The notes under the pieces: model-generated
The model's input: the letters and a program-made list of their open reading frames with translations, nothing else
Told to the model about the DNA's origin: nothing
Database searches by the model: none
In this document: positions 1 through 11,952 of the stretch, piece by piece
How the letters are laid out: each line of letters opens with the position of its first letter
Position numbering within the stretch: position 1 is the first letter of the stretch
Made by a program: the position numbers and the translations under genes
Source: Calliopum simillimum
Lineage: Eukaryota; Arthropoda; Insecta; Diptera; Lauxaniidae
DNA length: 64,000 nt
Reading direction: 5' to 3'
Assembly: GCA_951812925.1 (NCBI GenBank)
Contig: OX638372.1
Span: forward strand, 6,076,001-6,140,000

Positions 1-75
1 TTTTCTATATCTGCCACGCCTCCTTCTCTGCGTTACAAACGGAAGACAAAGTGAATATACCCTGGGTATAAAAAG
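1..75 (-). mobile_element. DINE-1/INE-1-like element, 5' terminal fragment cut by window edge
   Basis: The first 75 bases match the right-hand ends of the fuller copies at 13563-14190, 35948-36590 and 43781-45140: the words CTATATCTGCCACGCCTCC, GCGTTACAAACGGA and CCCTGGGTATAAAAAG appear in the same order. In the convention used for DINE-1, the element begins with TATACCC, so this copy lies on the minus strand. The rest of it is outside the window. The terminal GGGTGTA unit seen in other copies is missing here. Confidence 0.75.
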
Positions 76-2240
76 AGGACGTAGAACATTAAAAAAAACT
101 GTAAAATTGTTGATACATACGAGTACATACAAAAATATAAAGGAAGCCTTAAATATTCATATAAATGATCGCTTGTCACCTTTTGAAAGTGACACCTTTT
201 TTTTTTTCTTGATCACTCGCATTCTAATTAAGTATCCATGTTAAGCTGACTGGACTGGATGAATACTGCCGGATAGAGTGTGCCGTGCCGCATTGCGCTT
301 TGATTTGTCTCTGATTGAGATGCGGCTGTCGCTGTTGTTGTTGTTGTTTTGATGCTTTTGACTCTTTAATTTGATTTTTTTTATCTTTCATTTGTCGTAT
401 GTTTTGTTTGGTTCGATCTTTTCATCTTATTGACCATTTTGATTTTTATTAGTTTGGACATTTAATTTAATTGTTGTTTTTGTTATTGAACATATTTTAT
501 TGGGTGATTTCGAAAAACGTTAGTTTGTCAATGAAGTGCAGTTGTAGTTCTTCATTGTTGGATCCATTATCTTTGCGTGAACACGGTTTTCCACTTTTCA
601 ATATCGCCTGCCTTTTAGTTTTTGTATCTTTTTTATATCGTTTAATGTTGATTGTTTTATTAAGTGGTTCGAAATATATTTTGGCCCGATAATAAATTCA
701 TACTTGGAATTGAAGAGATCGTTTTTTTTTTATATAGCAATATTAATTGGCTTATCTAAAAAAATACTTTTAAAAATAGTATTTTGAAAAAAATCCATCA
801 AAACAAAATGCATTTTTTGCTGTGATTCTCGTCTAATCTATGCAAAAAATGAATAAAGCATGCTTGGTCGAGTTCTTTGCTTGTAAGTGAATTCGACTAA
901 AGATCCCATATGGTTATGGGTGAAACGTATCGAAAACCAACCTACCAACAAAATTTGTTGGTTCTTTTTTTTTACCTATGCATTTGCCTTGTTTTTGTAA
1001 TGTTGTTGTTTTTACTCAAAAACACAGAACAGTAAGCTCACACCACAGAATCACTTGACACGTGATTTGTTGGTAGCAAGTTAATGTAAATCATTATCTG
1101 TTCAAAACAACAAAAATATGCACATGTTTGGATATACCATATGTATCTCTAGAACGAAAGAAAGTATTTTTGTTTGAAATATGGTTTACTAAAGCAAAAG
1201 TTTTAAACGATTTTTAATTAAAATATTATGCCAACAAAAAAAAACAATTTTTTATGGCATAATCAGTATGCACCAATTAACCATTTTAGTGTTCATTTCA
1301 ATTTGTATCTCTTAATTAAAGTATTTAATAAATTGCACATTTTCATGCATTATCCAAGCAGAAATCGCAGCAGCTTAAGTGTAAGCGGATTAATTGCGGC
1401 AAACAGCAAAATTATATAACATTAATAGCATGGTAACTCAGAAAACGCAATGTTCAGGTTGATGTAAAATGTGCATGTTGGGGTGTGGGGGAAATTAATT
1501 AAAATTTTGCATATGAGTAAATTGATATTTAAGCTAAGTTGATCAAAAAATTAACATATTTATTATATAAAAATATGATCACATAGTACATTTCTGTTAG
1601 AGTTATGGTTTCTGCGTCTTGAGCCAAAAATCTTCATTTATGAATAAAACTTGGTTTTTTAACTTTATACGCATATAAAAATTTAATTTCATTCATTCAT
1701 AAAAATGTCGATAGCATTTATTTGTTATTTTATTAATTTTTGAGATACTTAAGTAACTCAAGAGTTGATTAGAAAAATAAACAATTTTTTAGATGCTTAT
1801 TTATGACGAATGAACACATATAAATAATTACAAAAAAGCTTGCGCAATTTGCCATTTCTATATATCTATATGTATAACAACAATAATTGTAAAATCAGCA
1901 AAAGTACAACAAAAACTACAACAACAACAAAAAAACAATATATATCTATAAATACCAATAATGCTTAACGCAAATAAATACTTCAATTGATGCCTAACAC
2001 CTCCTCTGTAAATACTTTACTTCCGTACTTTAAATCAAATTTATGTAGACATAGTAAAATTATCTTAGAAACGGATGGACCCAAACTAAAACTAAAAAAA
2101 AACCCAAAAACAATTAATAAAAAATTTATGCAAAAGTACAATTTGAAAACCTAACGAAAATTCGGGTAGAAGGTAGTTCCACCCTTAGGGGACGCTTACC
2201 CTGTATAAATTCGTTTGGAATGAACTACACAAATTTAACA
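76..2240. other. AT-rich non-coding stretch, no gene seen
   Basis: I see no exon, RNA gene or transposon in this interval. It holds a short GTTGTT run near 330-350, several poly-T and poly-A tracts, and an ACAACA-rich stretch near 1880-1935. The open frames at 471-692 and 1228-1419 are short, low in complexity and match no family I know. It may be intronic or intergenic. Confidence 0.5.
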
Positions 2241-2287
2241 TCTAATGCTCTACCGACTGAGCTAGCCTTGTTCCACGTTGGGCACCA
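2241..2287 (-). other. tRNA-Lys-derived relic (SINE head or retroelement primer site)
   Basis: Read on the minus strand, 2267 to 2241 contains GGCTAGCTCAGTCGGTAGAG followed by CATTAGA, which is the D-arm and A-box region of eukaryotic tRNA-Lys. Five bases upstream, 2287 to 2273 reads TGGTGCCCAACGTGG. That is the complement of the CCA-bearing 3' end of tRNA-Lys(CUU), with one mismatch. The two halves therefore sit in inverted order relative to an intact tRNA, so this is not a functional tRNA gene. It may be the head of a tRNA-derived SINE. It may instead be an 18 nt primer-binding site of an LTR element next to a copied tRNA segment. No clear B box or LTR end of the form CA is seen beside it. 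Confidence 0.5.
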
Positions 2288-2713
2288 ATAAAACCTAAAA
2301 ATAATAAAAAAATAAAATATTAAAATGCCTCGAATGTTATAAAATCTCTTAACATCCGCAAAAGATCAACCGGAAGCTACACAGCGAATTATGTCGCCAG
2401 TCTCTTAAGTGAAATCCAAAAGATAGTAGAGGTCGTTTAAGGACAGCAGGGAAAAGATTGCTGGAGAAGAAATCCAAGAAGGTAAGGTAAGGTTATGTTA
2501 GATTCGAGAGATGATGATGTTGTCATCATTAGCTTTGGCCTCGAAAATGGGCCCATCGTACTCGCGACACTAAGAGCTTTAGCAAATAAAGTCTAAGGGA
2601 ACCACTTGGATGTATGCATTTTTCTTTTGCATCTGGGATTTTTTTTTTTTTTTTTGTATTTTTATCTAAATTTTATGGCGGAGGCCACTTAAGGGTTGGA
2701 AAAAAGGCTAGTA

Positions 2714-4280
2714 CAGTTGTGCTCAAAAAAATTTTAGTGATACTACCGGTTAGCTTGTTTTTGTCATACCTTACTGATTATTTGAATTTTCGATATTTTT
2801 TTTTACCAATTTGTAACGCTATGAGAGCATAATAAGAAGACCCACTACTTTCAATTTTGACGTAATTGTTCTAATTTTTATTTGAAAAATTCGCTCAACT
2901 GGTTTTTGTGTGATCAAAATAATAGTCGTGTATGTGAAAATGTTGTCAAAAAATTAGAATAAACCGAATATTCCTAACAAAAAGAGTATTATTATAATCA
3001 TTTATCAGTTTCTCATCGGCGTGCAACAAAAATTTTTCCAAAAATGGGACGAGGCAAGCATTGCAGTTTTGAGCGGCGTGCACTTATAAAAAAAAATTGA
3101 TTTCGAAGGGCAAAACTTACAAGGAAGTGGAAAATTTAGTAAGTTGTTCACCGACGATGGTTCGAAATGCTTTCACGTTCACCCCACGGTTTGAAAAACG
3201 CGGCCAACCTCGTATAATCTCCAAGAAAGAAGAAAATCGTGTGATGAGATACTCAAGACTAAATCCTTTTGCAAGCTCTTTCAAGATAAAGGATGAACTT
3301 AAAGTCAATGCCAGTACACAAACAATACGAAGATATTTGCGGGAAAATAATTTGGCAGCAGATAGCCCAACAAAAATTCCGCTTCTAAATAAAAAACATG
3401 TAGCAGCAAGAATAAAATTCGCTCAAAACACATCGACTGGCCAGTTCAGAAATGGAGAAATATTTTATGGACTGATGAATCCAAAATTGTGCTTTATTTG
3501 CCTTAAAAACAATCAAATACGGAGGAGCAAGCATAATGATTTGGGCATGCTTTTCGTATAACGGTGTGGGGCCTATATATTGGATCCAAGAAATCATGGA
3601 TCGGCACCTATACGTCCATATACTGCAGCAAGGCATGTTGCCATATGCTAGCGACCAAATGCCACTGAATTAGGTCTTTCAACAGGACAAAGACCCCAAG
3701 AACACTAGTAAAGTCGCCAACCAATGGTTTCAGGCCAATAACATAAATGTTCTTGAACTGGGCGGGCCAGTCGCCAGACCTGAATCCCATTGAGAACCTA
3801 TGGTGCTACGTGAAGAATGCAGTCGCCCAATGTCGACCGACCAATGTTTCGCAACTTTGGGAAACAGTAAAAGACGCCTGGAAGTCCATACCTGTCCAAA
3901 GATGCCAAAATCTTGTGGAGTCAATGCCAAAGCGCTGTGTTTGTGTTATTGTGAATAAAGGCCATGCAACTAAATACTAGTGATAAAGTTGTGTTTTAAA
4001 TAACCCATAATTTTAAAAACGTGGCTATTTTGCAAAGGTTACACGACTGCAAAGTTACCACTACTATTATTTTGAGCAGCCAAATTTTAAGAACTTGCGA
4101 AAACTTTAATTTTTTTATCAAAACTGCCTTGAAATCTTGTTAATTATTTTTTTAATTTCTCCTTAGGATACCACTCTTGTCAAAAAAATGTATTTCAATT
4201 TGATCAAAATAAAAATTCTGATATTTTTAAGGTCGTTTTCAATTTTATAAAAAGCACTACTATTATTTTGGACACAGCTG
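2714..4280 (+). mobile_element. Tc1-like DNA transposon, complete ends, dead
   Basis: The element is 1567 bp. The left end CAGTTGTGCTCAAAA (2714-2728) and right end TTTTGGACACAGCTG (4266-4280) are inverted repeats, and both are flanked by TA (2712-2713, 4281-4282), the target duplication of Tc1/mariner elements. A related internal repeat with the word CAAAATAATAG lies near 2913-2926, and its inverted match TACTATTATTTTG lies near 4061-4073. This gives the IR/DR arrangement with two repeats per end that is common in Tc1 families. The transposase relic occupies the middle. Length and layout fit a full-size Tc1 element. Confidence 0.9.
3044..3980 (+). pseudogene. Tc1-like transposase, frameshifted
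   Basis: This is the decayed transposase of the surrounding Tc1 element; an intact protein would cut and rejoin DNA at TA sites. The ATG at 3044 opens a frame that is lost within about 18 codons in a run of A. The longest readable piece (3097-3561) contains the N-terminal paired-like DNA-binding region, for example KGKTYKEVENLV and RRYLRENNL. The catalytic triad is visible across different frames: the first Asp in WTDES near 3469, the second in QQDKDPKN near 3683, and Glu in SPDLNPIENLW near 3795. There are 34 residues between the last two (DD34E). A stop precedes the second Asp near 3670, and at least three frameshifts are needed to follow the reading. It cannot make active protein. Confidence 0.9.
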
Positions 4281-4282
4281 TA

Positions 4283-6300
4283 TGTTCGAAAAAAATGTTG
4301 GAGAGGAAAAATTATTGATGGTCAATGGAAATTTTTTCTCTCTCCCGGCAATGAGGAATTTTTTGATATTTTTGTCAAAATGTTGTATGGGATTTGTTTG
4401 CAATTTGTCAAACACATTAAAGTTTTTTTCAAAATTTTTTTAAAAAATCGAAATTAGAAATTTAGTTTCGAAAGTTAAAAAGTTTTTATCAAAAAATCAT
4501 TTAAAAATATTATTTAAAACTTAAAAAAACAATTTCGCCGACTTTTGGCGGAGTTTCAAGAAACTAATAAATGTGGTTTTTAAGCATTTTCAGTTTTTTT
4601 AAAAATCATATCTCTTGAACGGCTTGATAAAAAAAATTCTTAAAAATCATGGATGCTAGTCTCAACTAGTACTGCAATCCAAAAATCGAAGATGCAAAAG
4701 CCAAACACTATTCGGTTACGTATATAAAGCCAAGATAGAGAGATTTCATTTTGCAACTATGCTCCTTCTAGGAGTTACAGGAGAATGTATACATACATTT
4801 TTTGTTGCACTCTAATAAGGAAAAACATCCGCATTGTTTCAGTAGGAACTCATCTTATTTCCTTGCTAAAACGCATTGTTACACACTGTAACTTACAGTG
4901 GAATAAAATTTAAAAATTTTCACAAATATTTGAAATGGTGCATGAAATTACGTGCAGTTTGGAATTTATTATATTTAACGCACAGTGAGGTAGCACGTTA
5001 AATACACCTCTAGAAAATATTAACTTCAATTTTAATAAAATTTCCTATTGTTTCTTTTAAAACTTGTAAATTTTGGAGTGTTTTGGTAAAAATATTTTTT
5101 TTTTTCCAAATGCACTACTTTTTGTTGCCAATTAAGTTACTAACTTAATTTTTTGAACAATTAAAACTTCACTCATTCGTTTAATTAACAAACTGCGAAA
5201 TGAAAACATGAAATTTCTTGTTGTTGTTGTCTAAATATTCGACTCACTGACTGAGTGATTGACTGACTGACTGAAAAAATTAAAACATTTAATTACGGAG
5301 TTTTACTTTTTATTTTTTTGTTAAATGCAATGAGGAAGTTTTTTTCCAACTACCTACTCCATTTTATTTTATAATTATTTTTGTAATTTTTTTATCTTTA
5401 TTTTTTTAAACTAAATATTTTTATTGTTGTAAGCGTCTGCATTTGTTAGTTAATTGCTTAAGTGGATTTTTATAAATTGTACGTTTTCGGTTTAGTACAA
5501 ATTTTTGCTTTTGTTTAAAAAAAAAAATAGTTGTAGTTGTAATTAATTCCAATTTAACGTGCGCATTTGCTGCTGCTGCCGATTGTGCAAAAGGAAGTAA
5601 TTTTTGCTATTTTGATATTTTAAACAATTTTTTAATTTGTTAATTAATTCATTGCATGCAATTAAATTGTTTAGAGTTTTTTCATTTTTTTTTTTTTTTT
5701 TTTTTTGTTTTGTTTCCAAAATGAGACAGCTGGAGTTTATGTAATCAACTTTTTAAGCATTCACTTGAAATAATTTTACTTCACTAAAAATGTATTTTCT
5801 TTATTTGTTTAAAAATAACCAGAACAAATGGGTTTTTGTTCAACTCTGAAACATATTTGAATGCAGTTTTATATATCAATATCATCTTGCTACCAAGTAC
5901 TACTGAGTGTTTTCATTCAAAAGTGCCCCTCTTTATGCCCCTCCGCTCTTTATTGCTGCAGTTGCTGCTGTTATGCCTGACCTATTGAAAATCCCACGCT
6001 TTAATTTCTTTTGATTTTTGTGTTTTTTTATTTTTTCATACAAAAAACGTTTACTGATCCCCCATTGGGCACGTTTTCTCGCTTAAGGCTTCTTGGCTAA
6101 GTAAAAATGTTACAATTTTTAAGTATTTTTTCTCTATTTTCTTATTCTTAATTTAAAAGTGTAGAAAATTTGAAACTCATTGTTATTTTGGAAAATGATA
6201 TCTACTGACATGACTTGAATTTAACTCTTAGCTACTATGTATGTTTATTTCGTTCATTGATAAATTGACTGCTTTGGAACACTGAGAGAAAATATGCACA
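4283..6300. other. AT-rich non-coding stretch with one dispersed motif
   Basis: I see no gene. At 4755-4785 there is a block, CTATGCTCCTTCTAGGAGTT followed by ACAGGAGAAT, which recurs at 16205-16235 and, inverted, at 51953-51985. A run of GACT units lies near 5249-5273 and a poly-T tract near 5685-5706. The rest is A/T homopolymer-rich DNA. Confidence 0.5.
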
Positions 6301-8386
6301 TGGGACATTCTTTTACAAATCGAACATCAAATTAAACTTCACATTTTAGAATCGTCTGAAAATTTTTTTACTGCTTTAGTTTAGTAAATTAGTCGACACG
6401 TGTATCGGCATTTTGGCAAATAATTTTTTTTTTTGCAATTAGAACCATTCAAAGTTTTGGAAAAATTGGATAAAATACAAAAACACCTTGTATTCAAATG
6501 CATTATCTCCGGTTCTACTGAACGGATTAATATAATTTTTTTGACATATTTTTCCTTTTTACAAGAGCTTTTTATATAGCTATTTACATCCTTTCTATTT
6601 TGTTAATTAACTTGTGGTAATAACAATTTAATTGTTTAAACAATATTTTCATGTTCGCGCCCAACACGAAGAAAATTTTAAAAAATACTACCTTGTGCGC
6701 TGTCCTTTTATCTAAAAAACGCATATCTTAGAAAACTGGACACTTTAATAGATCCAAAGTTATTAAATATCTCACGGTGTTCAAACGACAGATTTAAATA
6801 AAATTTCAAATTACCAATTTCACTGTTCAACGGCAAAAAATTATCTGAGTTCAGACCATGAAATTATTATTCCTTGCTATTGACATAAAAGAACTGCATT
6901 TACAAAATTTTTCCATCACGTCTCAATTTTCAGATAAATTGACAAATCAAAAATCACGACTTACATCCGCGCGAAATTAAATTAAAAAATTTTTATCCGT
7001 CAGATTTTTTAAAAAAAAATGTCAAACGATTCAGAAAATAGCAACAATTTCAAATCTGAAAAAAATTTTAAAATCGGCCCGGCAGATTTTTTTGTATGCC
7101 CGTTTAATTGAGAAAATGTTCTGAAAAAACCATAAACCAACCATCTCTAATTACATAAATCTTGCCTAAATCAATACAAAATTAAAAAAAACTCTTCACA
7201 AGTTTGTGCGTCATTATTTTAACTTTATTTTGATATCAAAAACTTAAGGATTGGACCATGAAAAACCAACTTATTTCCTTTTGAACAAAAAATGTACATA
7301 CAGGAAGTCATACAAAAGCTATTGAATTTTTGTATCATAACTACTTGGAAATGAAAGTACTTGTATGACTTCCTGTATGTACATTTTTTGTTCAAAAGGA
7401 AATAAGTTGGTTTTTCATGGTCCAATCCTTAAGTTTTTGATATCAAAATAAAGTTAAAATAATGACGCACAAACTTGTGAAGAGTTTTTTTTAATTTTGT
7501 ATTGATTTAGGCAAGATTTATGTAATTAGAGATGGTTGGTTTATGGTTTTTTCAGAACATTTTCTCAATTAAACGGGCATACAAAAAAATCTGCCGGGCC
7601 GATTTCAAAATTTTTTTCAGATTTGAAATTGTTGCTATTTTCTGAATCGTTTGACATTTTTTTTTAAAAAATCTGACGGATAAAAATTTTTTAATTTAAT
7701 TTCGCGCGGATGTAAGTCGTGATTTTTGATTTGTCAATTTATCTGAAAATTGAGACGTGATGGAAAAATTTTGTAAATGCAGTTCTTTTATGTCAATAGC
7801 AAGGAATAATAATTTCATGGTCTGAACTCAGATAATTTTTTGCCGTTGAACAGTGAAATTGGTAATTTGAAATTTTATTTAAATCTGTCGTTTGAACACC
7901 GTGAGATATTTAATAACTTTGGATCTATTAAAGTGTCCAGTTTTCTAAGATATGCGTTTTTTAGATAAAAGGACAGCGCACAAGGTAGTATTTTTTAAAA
8001 TTTTCTTCGTGTTGGGCGCGAACATGAAAATATTGTTTAAACAATTAAATTGTTATTACCACAAGTTAATTAACAAAATAGAAAGGATGTAAATAGCTAT
8101 ATAAAAAGCTCTTGTAAAAAAGAAAAATATGTCAAAAAAATTATATTAATCCGTTCAGTAGAACCGGAGATAATGCATTTTGAATACAAGGTGTTTTTGT
8201 ATTTTATCCGATTTTTCCAAAACTTTGAATGGTTCTAATTTTAAAAAAAAAAATTTTTTAGCCAAAATGCCGATACACGTGTCGACTAAATTGATGAGAA
8301 AATACTATATAAAAAAATTTACCCGATTTAAAAATTCGAAAAAAAAATTTTCCCGAAATCCGTTCGATTTGTAAAAGAATGTCCCA
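6301..8386. repeat. Giant inverted repeat, about 1 kb arms with 45 bp loop
   Basis: The left arm (6301-7315) and right arm (7361-8386) are reverse complements. In the core (about 6385-7315 against 7361-8300) only scattered single-base differences are seen, for example TTTTTCCTTTTT against its partner TTTTTCTTTTTT near 6545 and 8125. The outermost 25 bp also match exactly (left end TGGGACATTCTTTTACAAAT). A stretch of about 60 bp just inside each end has diverged. The arms carry no recognisable protein; the open frames here are shadows. I see no clear target-site duplication. It could be a foldback or long-TIR transposon, or an inverted duplication transcribed as a long hairpin RNA. Confidence 0.93.
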
Positions 8387-8770
8387 CATACAAATTGTAC
8401 AAATCTTCGTTTCACTCGGGCGTCTCTACGTTTTACTTTTATCTGGTGGAGTATCACGTTCGTTCTTCGATCATATCCGTATTTCCGCCAAAACGTCCAC
8501 CGTGAGTCAAAACTATCTCTGAAACCATCTAGCGCACATGGATGAGATTTGGTATTTATGTAAAAAGTACTAAGGCAAATAATGTGTATTGGGAAAAATG
8601 GGGGTATCACACCCCCACAAAAATCACTTCATCATATCTCCAAAAATATTTATCGCGCATAAATGAGATTTAATACATGTATACAAAGCGCCAAGACAAA
8701 TAATGTTCCCTGGGAAAATGTGCGATGCCACGATTTGTTACACATGTAAAATGGATAGGGACAAATGACC
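8387..8770. repeat. Two diverged tandem units, about 120 bp apart
   Basis: Two paragraphs share the same order of words: one near 8515-8600 (CTCTGAAACCATCTAGCGCA, then GATGAGATTTGGTATTTATG, then CAAATAATGT and GGGAAAA) and one near 8637-8722 (CTCCAAAAATATTTATCGCG, then AATGAGATTTAATACATG, then CAAATAATGTTCCCTGGGAA). They look like an old tandem duplication or two units of a decayed satellite next to the giant inverted repeat. No coding capacity is evident. Confidence 0.55.
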
Positions 8771-9711
8771 TTCTTTGAAAAAATTGTTGATGCCACCTCA
8801 ACTTAACAAGATTAAGTGATCCGAAATTCACTGGGAAATCCTGGTTTTTTGAAAGATTTTCAATTTAAAATTTGTCACGTATCGATTTAGATTATGATCA
8901 AAACAAAGAAAAGTACAGAAGATATTTAAACCAAACAAAATACATTATAAAGAAACATTATTGTGTAAGATTCTAAAATTAGTCTCACTTTAAGCATCTG
9001 ACTTGTTTCGCTGAATAATGACTTTCTTTGAATAGGCTCGAAAACTACGCCTATTTTTGTCACGTTTGTTTTGTGTCATTTTTTAAGTGTATCTTAGAAC
9101 CAGGACTTCGCCTGCTATTATAGTTGGCACCAATTATAGTGCTACCGAGGAGCAATAATGGAAAGTAAAAACTAAAATGAAAATATGTTTTACTTCCACT
9201 TTTTTTTGCACTTTAAATGTGTACGACGGTCACGTTCGTCACCTGGGGAATGCCCCTCTCCTTGTGACGACACCCGCTGCCTTTGTCGTTTTCTTAAAGC
9301 CAATATGTTGTATTACAAGTCTATGCGCTAACAAAGATCCATACGTGGCTTGGAAAAAGCTTCCGTAATCTTCATTACCATTATTAGCATTGTGCTCGAA
9401 TCGAAAACATTATTTTCCCAATATTAATGGGTACGCTGTGCAACATTTTTGAGGTCATCAAATTCAAACAACTTTTTGAATGTCACTCCTGAAAGTAAGT
9501 ACATGGTGTGGCGAAATCATATTTGGGTTTTGCTATTTTGACTCCAGGTCTGATTTTGTAGTACTTTATGGACATATCCGAAAATTATCTCCTCTTATAT
9601 GACCCAGGTTTTAAGAAAATTTTTTTTTTTTTTTTTGCATGTTCAATAACCAAATATGGTGGAATATATTCCTAAACGTACAAAATGAAATTCCCAATTG
9701 GTGAATAAAAA
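8771..9711. other. Non-coding stretch, nothing recognised
   Basis: I see no gene or clear repeat. It is slightly richer in G and C than its surroundings around 9200-9350. The open frame 9177-9368 matches nothing I know. It ends in a long T tract (about 9620-9638) before the inverted repeat. Confidence 0.4.
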
Positions 9712-10113
9712 AATTTCGACCCGAGAGGGTGTCAGAAGGTCGTTTTATGTAAAAACTTTGGGAAAATCGAGATTTCCGATAACATAAGGGAAAGCACATA
9801 TTTCAGAAGTAGTAGATATGTTACGGGACACCTTTCCAAACATTCTGGAGTAAAATTTTGAATTTGCTTGAATTTTTTCAGAATTTTAGGACCTGTTATA
9901 TGGGCGTGAAGAGCGATTTAGACTTTTTAACCCATTCTGTTGCCTGGACCCACATACAATTTTTCTGAATTTTACTCCAGAATATTTGAAAAGGTGCCCC
10001 GTAACATATCCACTGCTTCTGAAATATGTGCTCTCCCGTATATTATCGGAAATTTCGATGTTCCCAAAATTTTTAGATAAAACGACCTCCTGACACCCTC
10101 TTGGGTCGAAAAG
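9712..10113. repeat. Inverted repeat, about 145 bp arms, foldback-like
   Basis: The left arm, about 9712-9858, contains TTTCGACCCGAGAGGGTGTC, then GGTCGTTTTAT, ATTTCCGATAA, AGCACATATTTCAGAAGTAG, and CATTCTGGAGTAAAATT. The right arm, about 9965-10113, carries the reverse complement of each in the mirrored order. Identity is roughly 85%, with a spacer near 105 bp. Weaker similarity may continue outward to GGGTA-containing words near 9429 and 10134. This fits a MITE or foldback element of unknown superfamily. No intact open frame is present. Confidence 0.75.
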
Positions 10114-11744
10114 AAATTCGCTTGATGGAAGCATACCCATTTCGCAGTGTAGTGTTAAGTTTTGTGTTTTTTTTTTTTTAGTGTTTAAATGCTCTGTTGA
10201 CAGGCATTTGTTGTTTTTGTTGCTTTTGTTATTGTAGCTGTCTTAAATGTCGATGACTTGTTTGTTGCTGTCATTTGTTACCTTTAATTCTATGAATTTG
10301 TAGTGTGCGTACCCAAGTTTTTTTCTGGTTCTTGTCCACTTTTGTTGGACTTTAATTTTGGATTTGACTGATTTAACTTGACATTGACATGTCATTGTAT
10401 ATGTAGGCCCAACTGTCTGCGTTTCCAATACCCAAATGCGTAAGTAGCATTCACGGTTTGTTAATTTAATTAACGCAAAGTATTAAAATAAAAAATAAAT
10501 AAAAAACAGAAAATGTTGTCATTGTTAAGTGTAAACGATATCGTGGGCCGCGCGTTTATTTCTAATTGAATTGTTAGCATTAAAAATGACGAAAATTTTG
10601 TGTGAATGAATTAAATCCGTAAGTAATTTTAAAACAGAAATCGAAGCATTTTAGTAAATGAGAGGAAGAAGCACGACATGTGATGTGTCTCAAAACTTTT
10701 GCACACCACTGTTAGCATTGCTTCAACTTTATGCTGTGTTTAAATAGTTCTTTTGTACTATAAATTAATATCAATGACAAGTAGCTTTTTCTTTCAATAT
10801 TTTTTTTTTTTTTAAATTTCCTAAAGTAATTTCAATTTGTCGCATGTAGTTTACCCAACAAAACCCCGGATCTGTTTGTCAATTAATATTTCTTAAAATG
10901 CGTAAAAATGATCTGCTTTTGTTGTATTTAACTACATTTTTTAACTGTTTAGCTTTTTTTTACTCATTTTGTAGAGCGTAGCAAATTGATACGTAACAAT
11001 GTCGCAAATAAAAGAAAAAATTGCTATAAACTTTGTATTTTAAGTCCCACTCTGACGTATTTAGTGTGGAGCTGCTTCCTTTCATGAATTCAGTCGTAGT
11101 TTCTTTCTTTGGCAGCAGCAGCTTTGGCGCAATTGTCTAATTTTATCTTTTGTTAATTGGCTAAAATTTATCTACCAAATTACTTTAATTATGACAGCAA
11201 GCAGCATCAGCTACGTCCATTGTGGCGCATGCGCTGTGTGTGACCAGACAGACCATCAGCTTCATTGTGTTGTCAGCTGGTGTATGATTGTGGTGTTTCT
11301 TTGTAGGCGAATTTGTTGCTTTTTTGTGTACTCTTGTTACAAAATAAGTTAAATAACAATTTAAACTGTAATTTGGTAATTTTTTCGCATTAAATAGGTT
11401 AACAAGCAACAATTTCTTTCTTTTAATTCAAATTTATCCTCAATTATTTCCACTTATGGGCTAAGAAATTGCCAAGTTTAAATTTGAACCTTTTTCTGAA
11501 TATTTCTTTGGTCATTTCCTCATGTATCGAAGTATTCATTTCTGGAAAATTTTTGTATTCCTCGATTTTTACGAGTATTCGAGAAAAGTTGAAAAATAGC
11601 GCAAAGTTGCCTTGAGGGCCACAGACTATTCCAAAACCAGTTTGCAAACTACTCCATGGAAGAAACCGTCTAAATAATCTAAATAATGGTCCCATCACAT
11701 ATAAAGTTCTATTAACGTTTTACATTGTTTGTCATTGGGTGTAA
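10114..11744. other. Non-coding stretch, nothing recognised
   Basis: I see no exon or RNA gene. The DNA is AT-rich with T tracts near 10170 and 10800. The minus-strand frames at 10243-10428, 11185-11412 and 11444-11698 show no domain or motif I can name. Confidence 0.45.
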
Positions 11745-11830
11745 ACAATCGTCTCCTTATGCACTACAATTGGATCAGAAAAAGGTCAAGTGTCTCCTTA
11801 TGCATTACACTCGGACCAGAAAAATGACAA
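11745..11830. repeat. Short tandem duplication, about 40 bp unit
   Basis: The phrase GTCTCCTTATGCACTACAAT, then TGGATCAGAAAAA, is followed at once by GTGTCTCCTTATGCATTACA, then CTCGGACCAGAAAAA. A related phrase, TTATGCATTACATTTGGACC, recurs near 12694-12715 on the far side of the hAT-like MITE. This suggests that the MITE landed inside an older repetitive element spanning roughly 11.7-12.75 kb. Confidence 0.6.
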
Positions 11831-11880
11831 TTTTTTTTTTTATTTTATCTATAAATTTTTACAAATTTAATTTGTGCCTT

Positions 11881-11952
11881 GTCGCCGCAATTCGGCTCTG
11901 GAATAATCTTCCAGTTGAGTTGCAAACAATCAGGCCATCAGTGTTTCGGGTT
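11881..11952 (+). pseudogene. Non-LTR retrotransposon reverse transcriptase, C-terminal fragment
   Basis: Twenty-four codons read AIRLWNNLPVELQTIRPSVF and a few flanking residues. The pattern AxRLWNxLPxEL followed by SxF is typical of the last part of the reverse transcriptase in jockey/CR1-like non-LTR retrotransposons. Upstream of it the frame is low-complexity AT DNA, and the polymerase motifs are absent, so this is only a tail fragment. It may be the 3' end of a heavily 5'-truncated copy. Short similarity of this kind can arise by chance, so confidence is moderate. Confidence 0.4.

Noticed and set aside
7225..7425. Frame across the loop of the giant inverted repeat as a small protein
   Set aside because: Its two halves are translations of complementary arms. 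There is no sign of codon preference or a domain.
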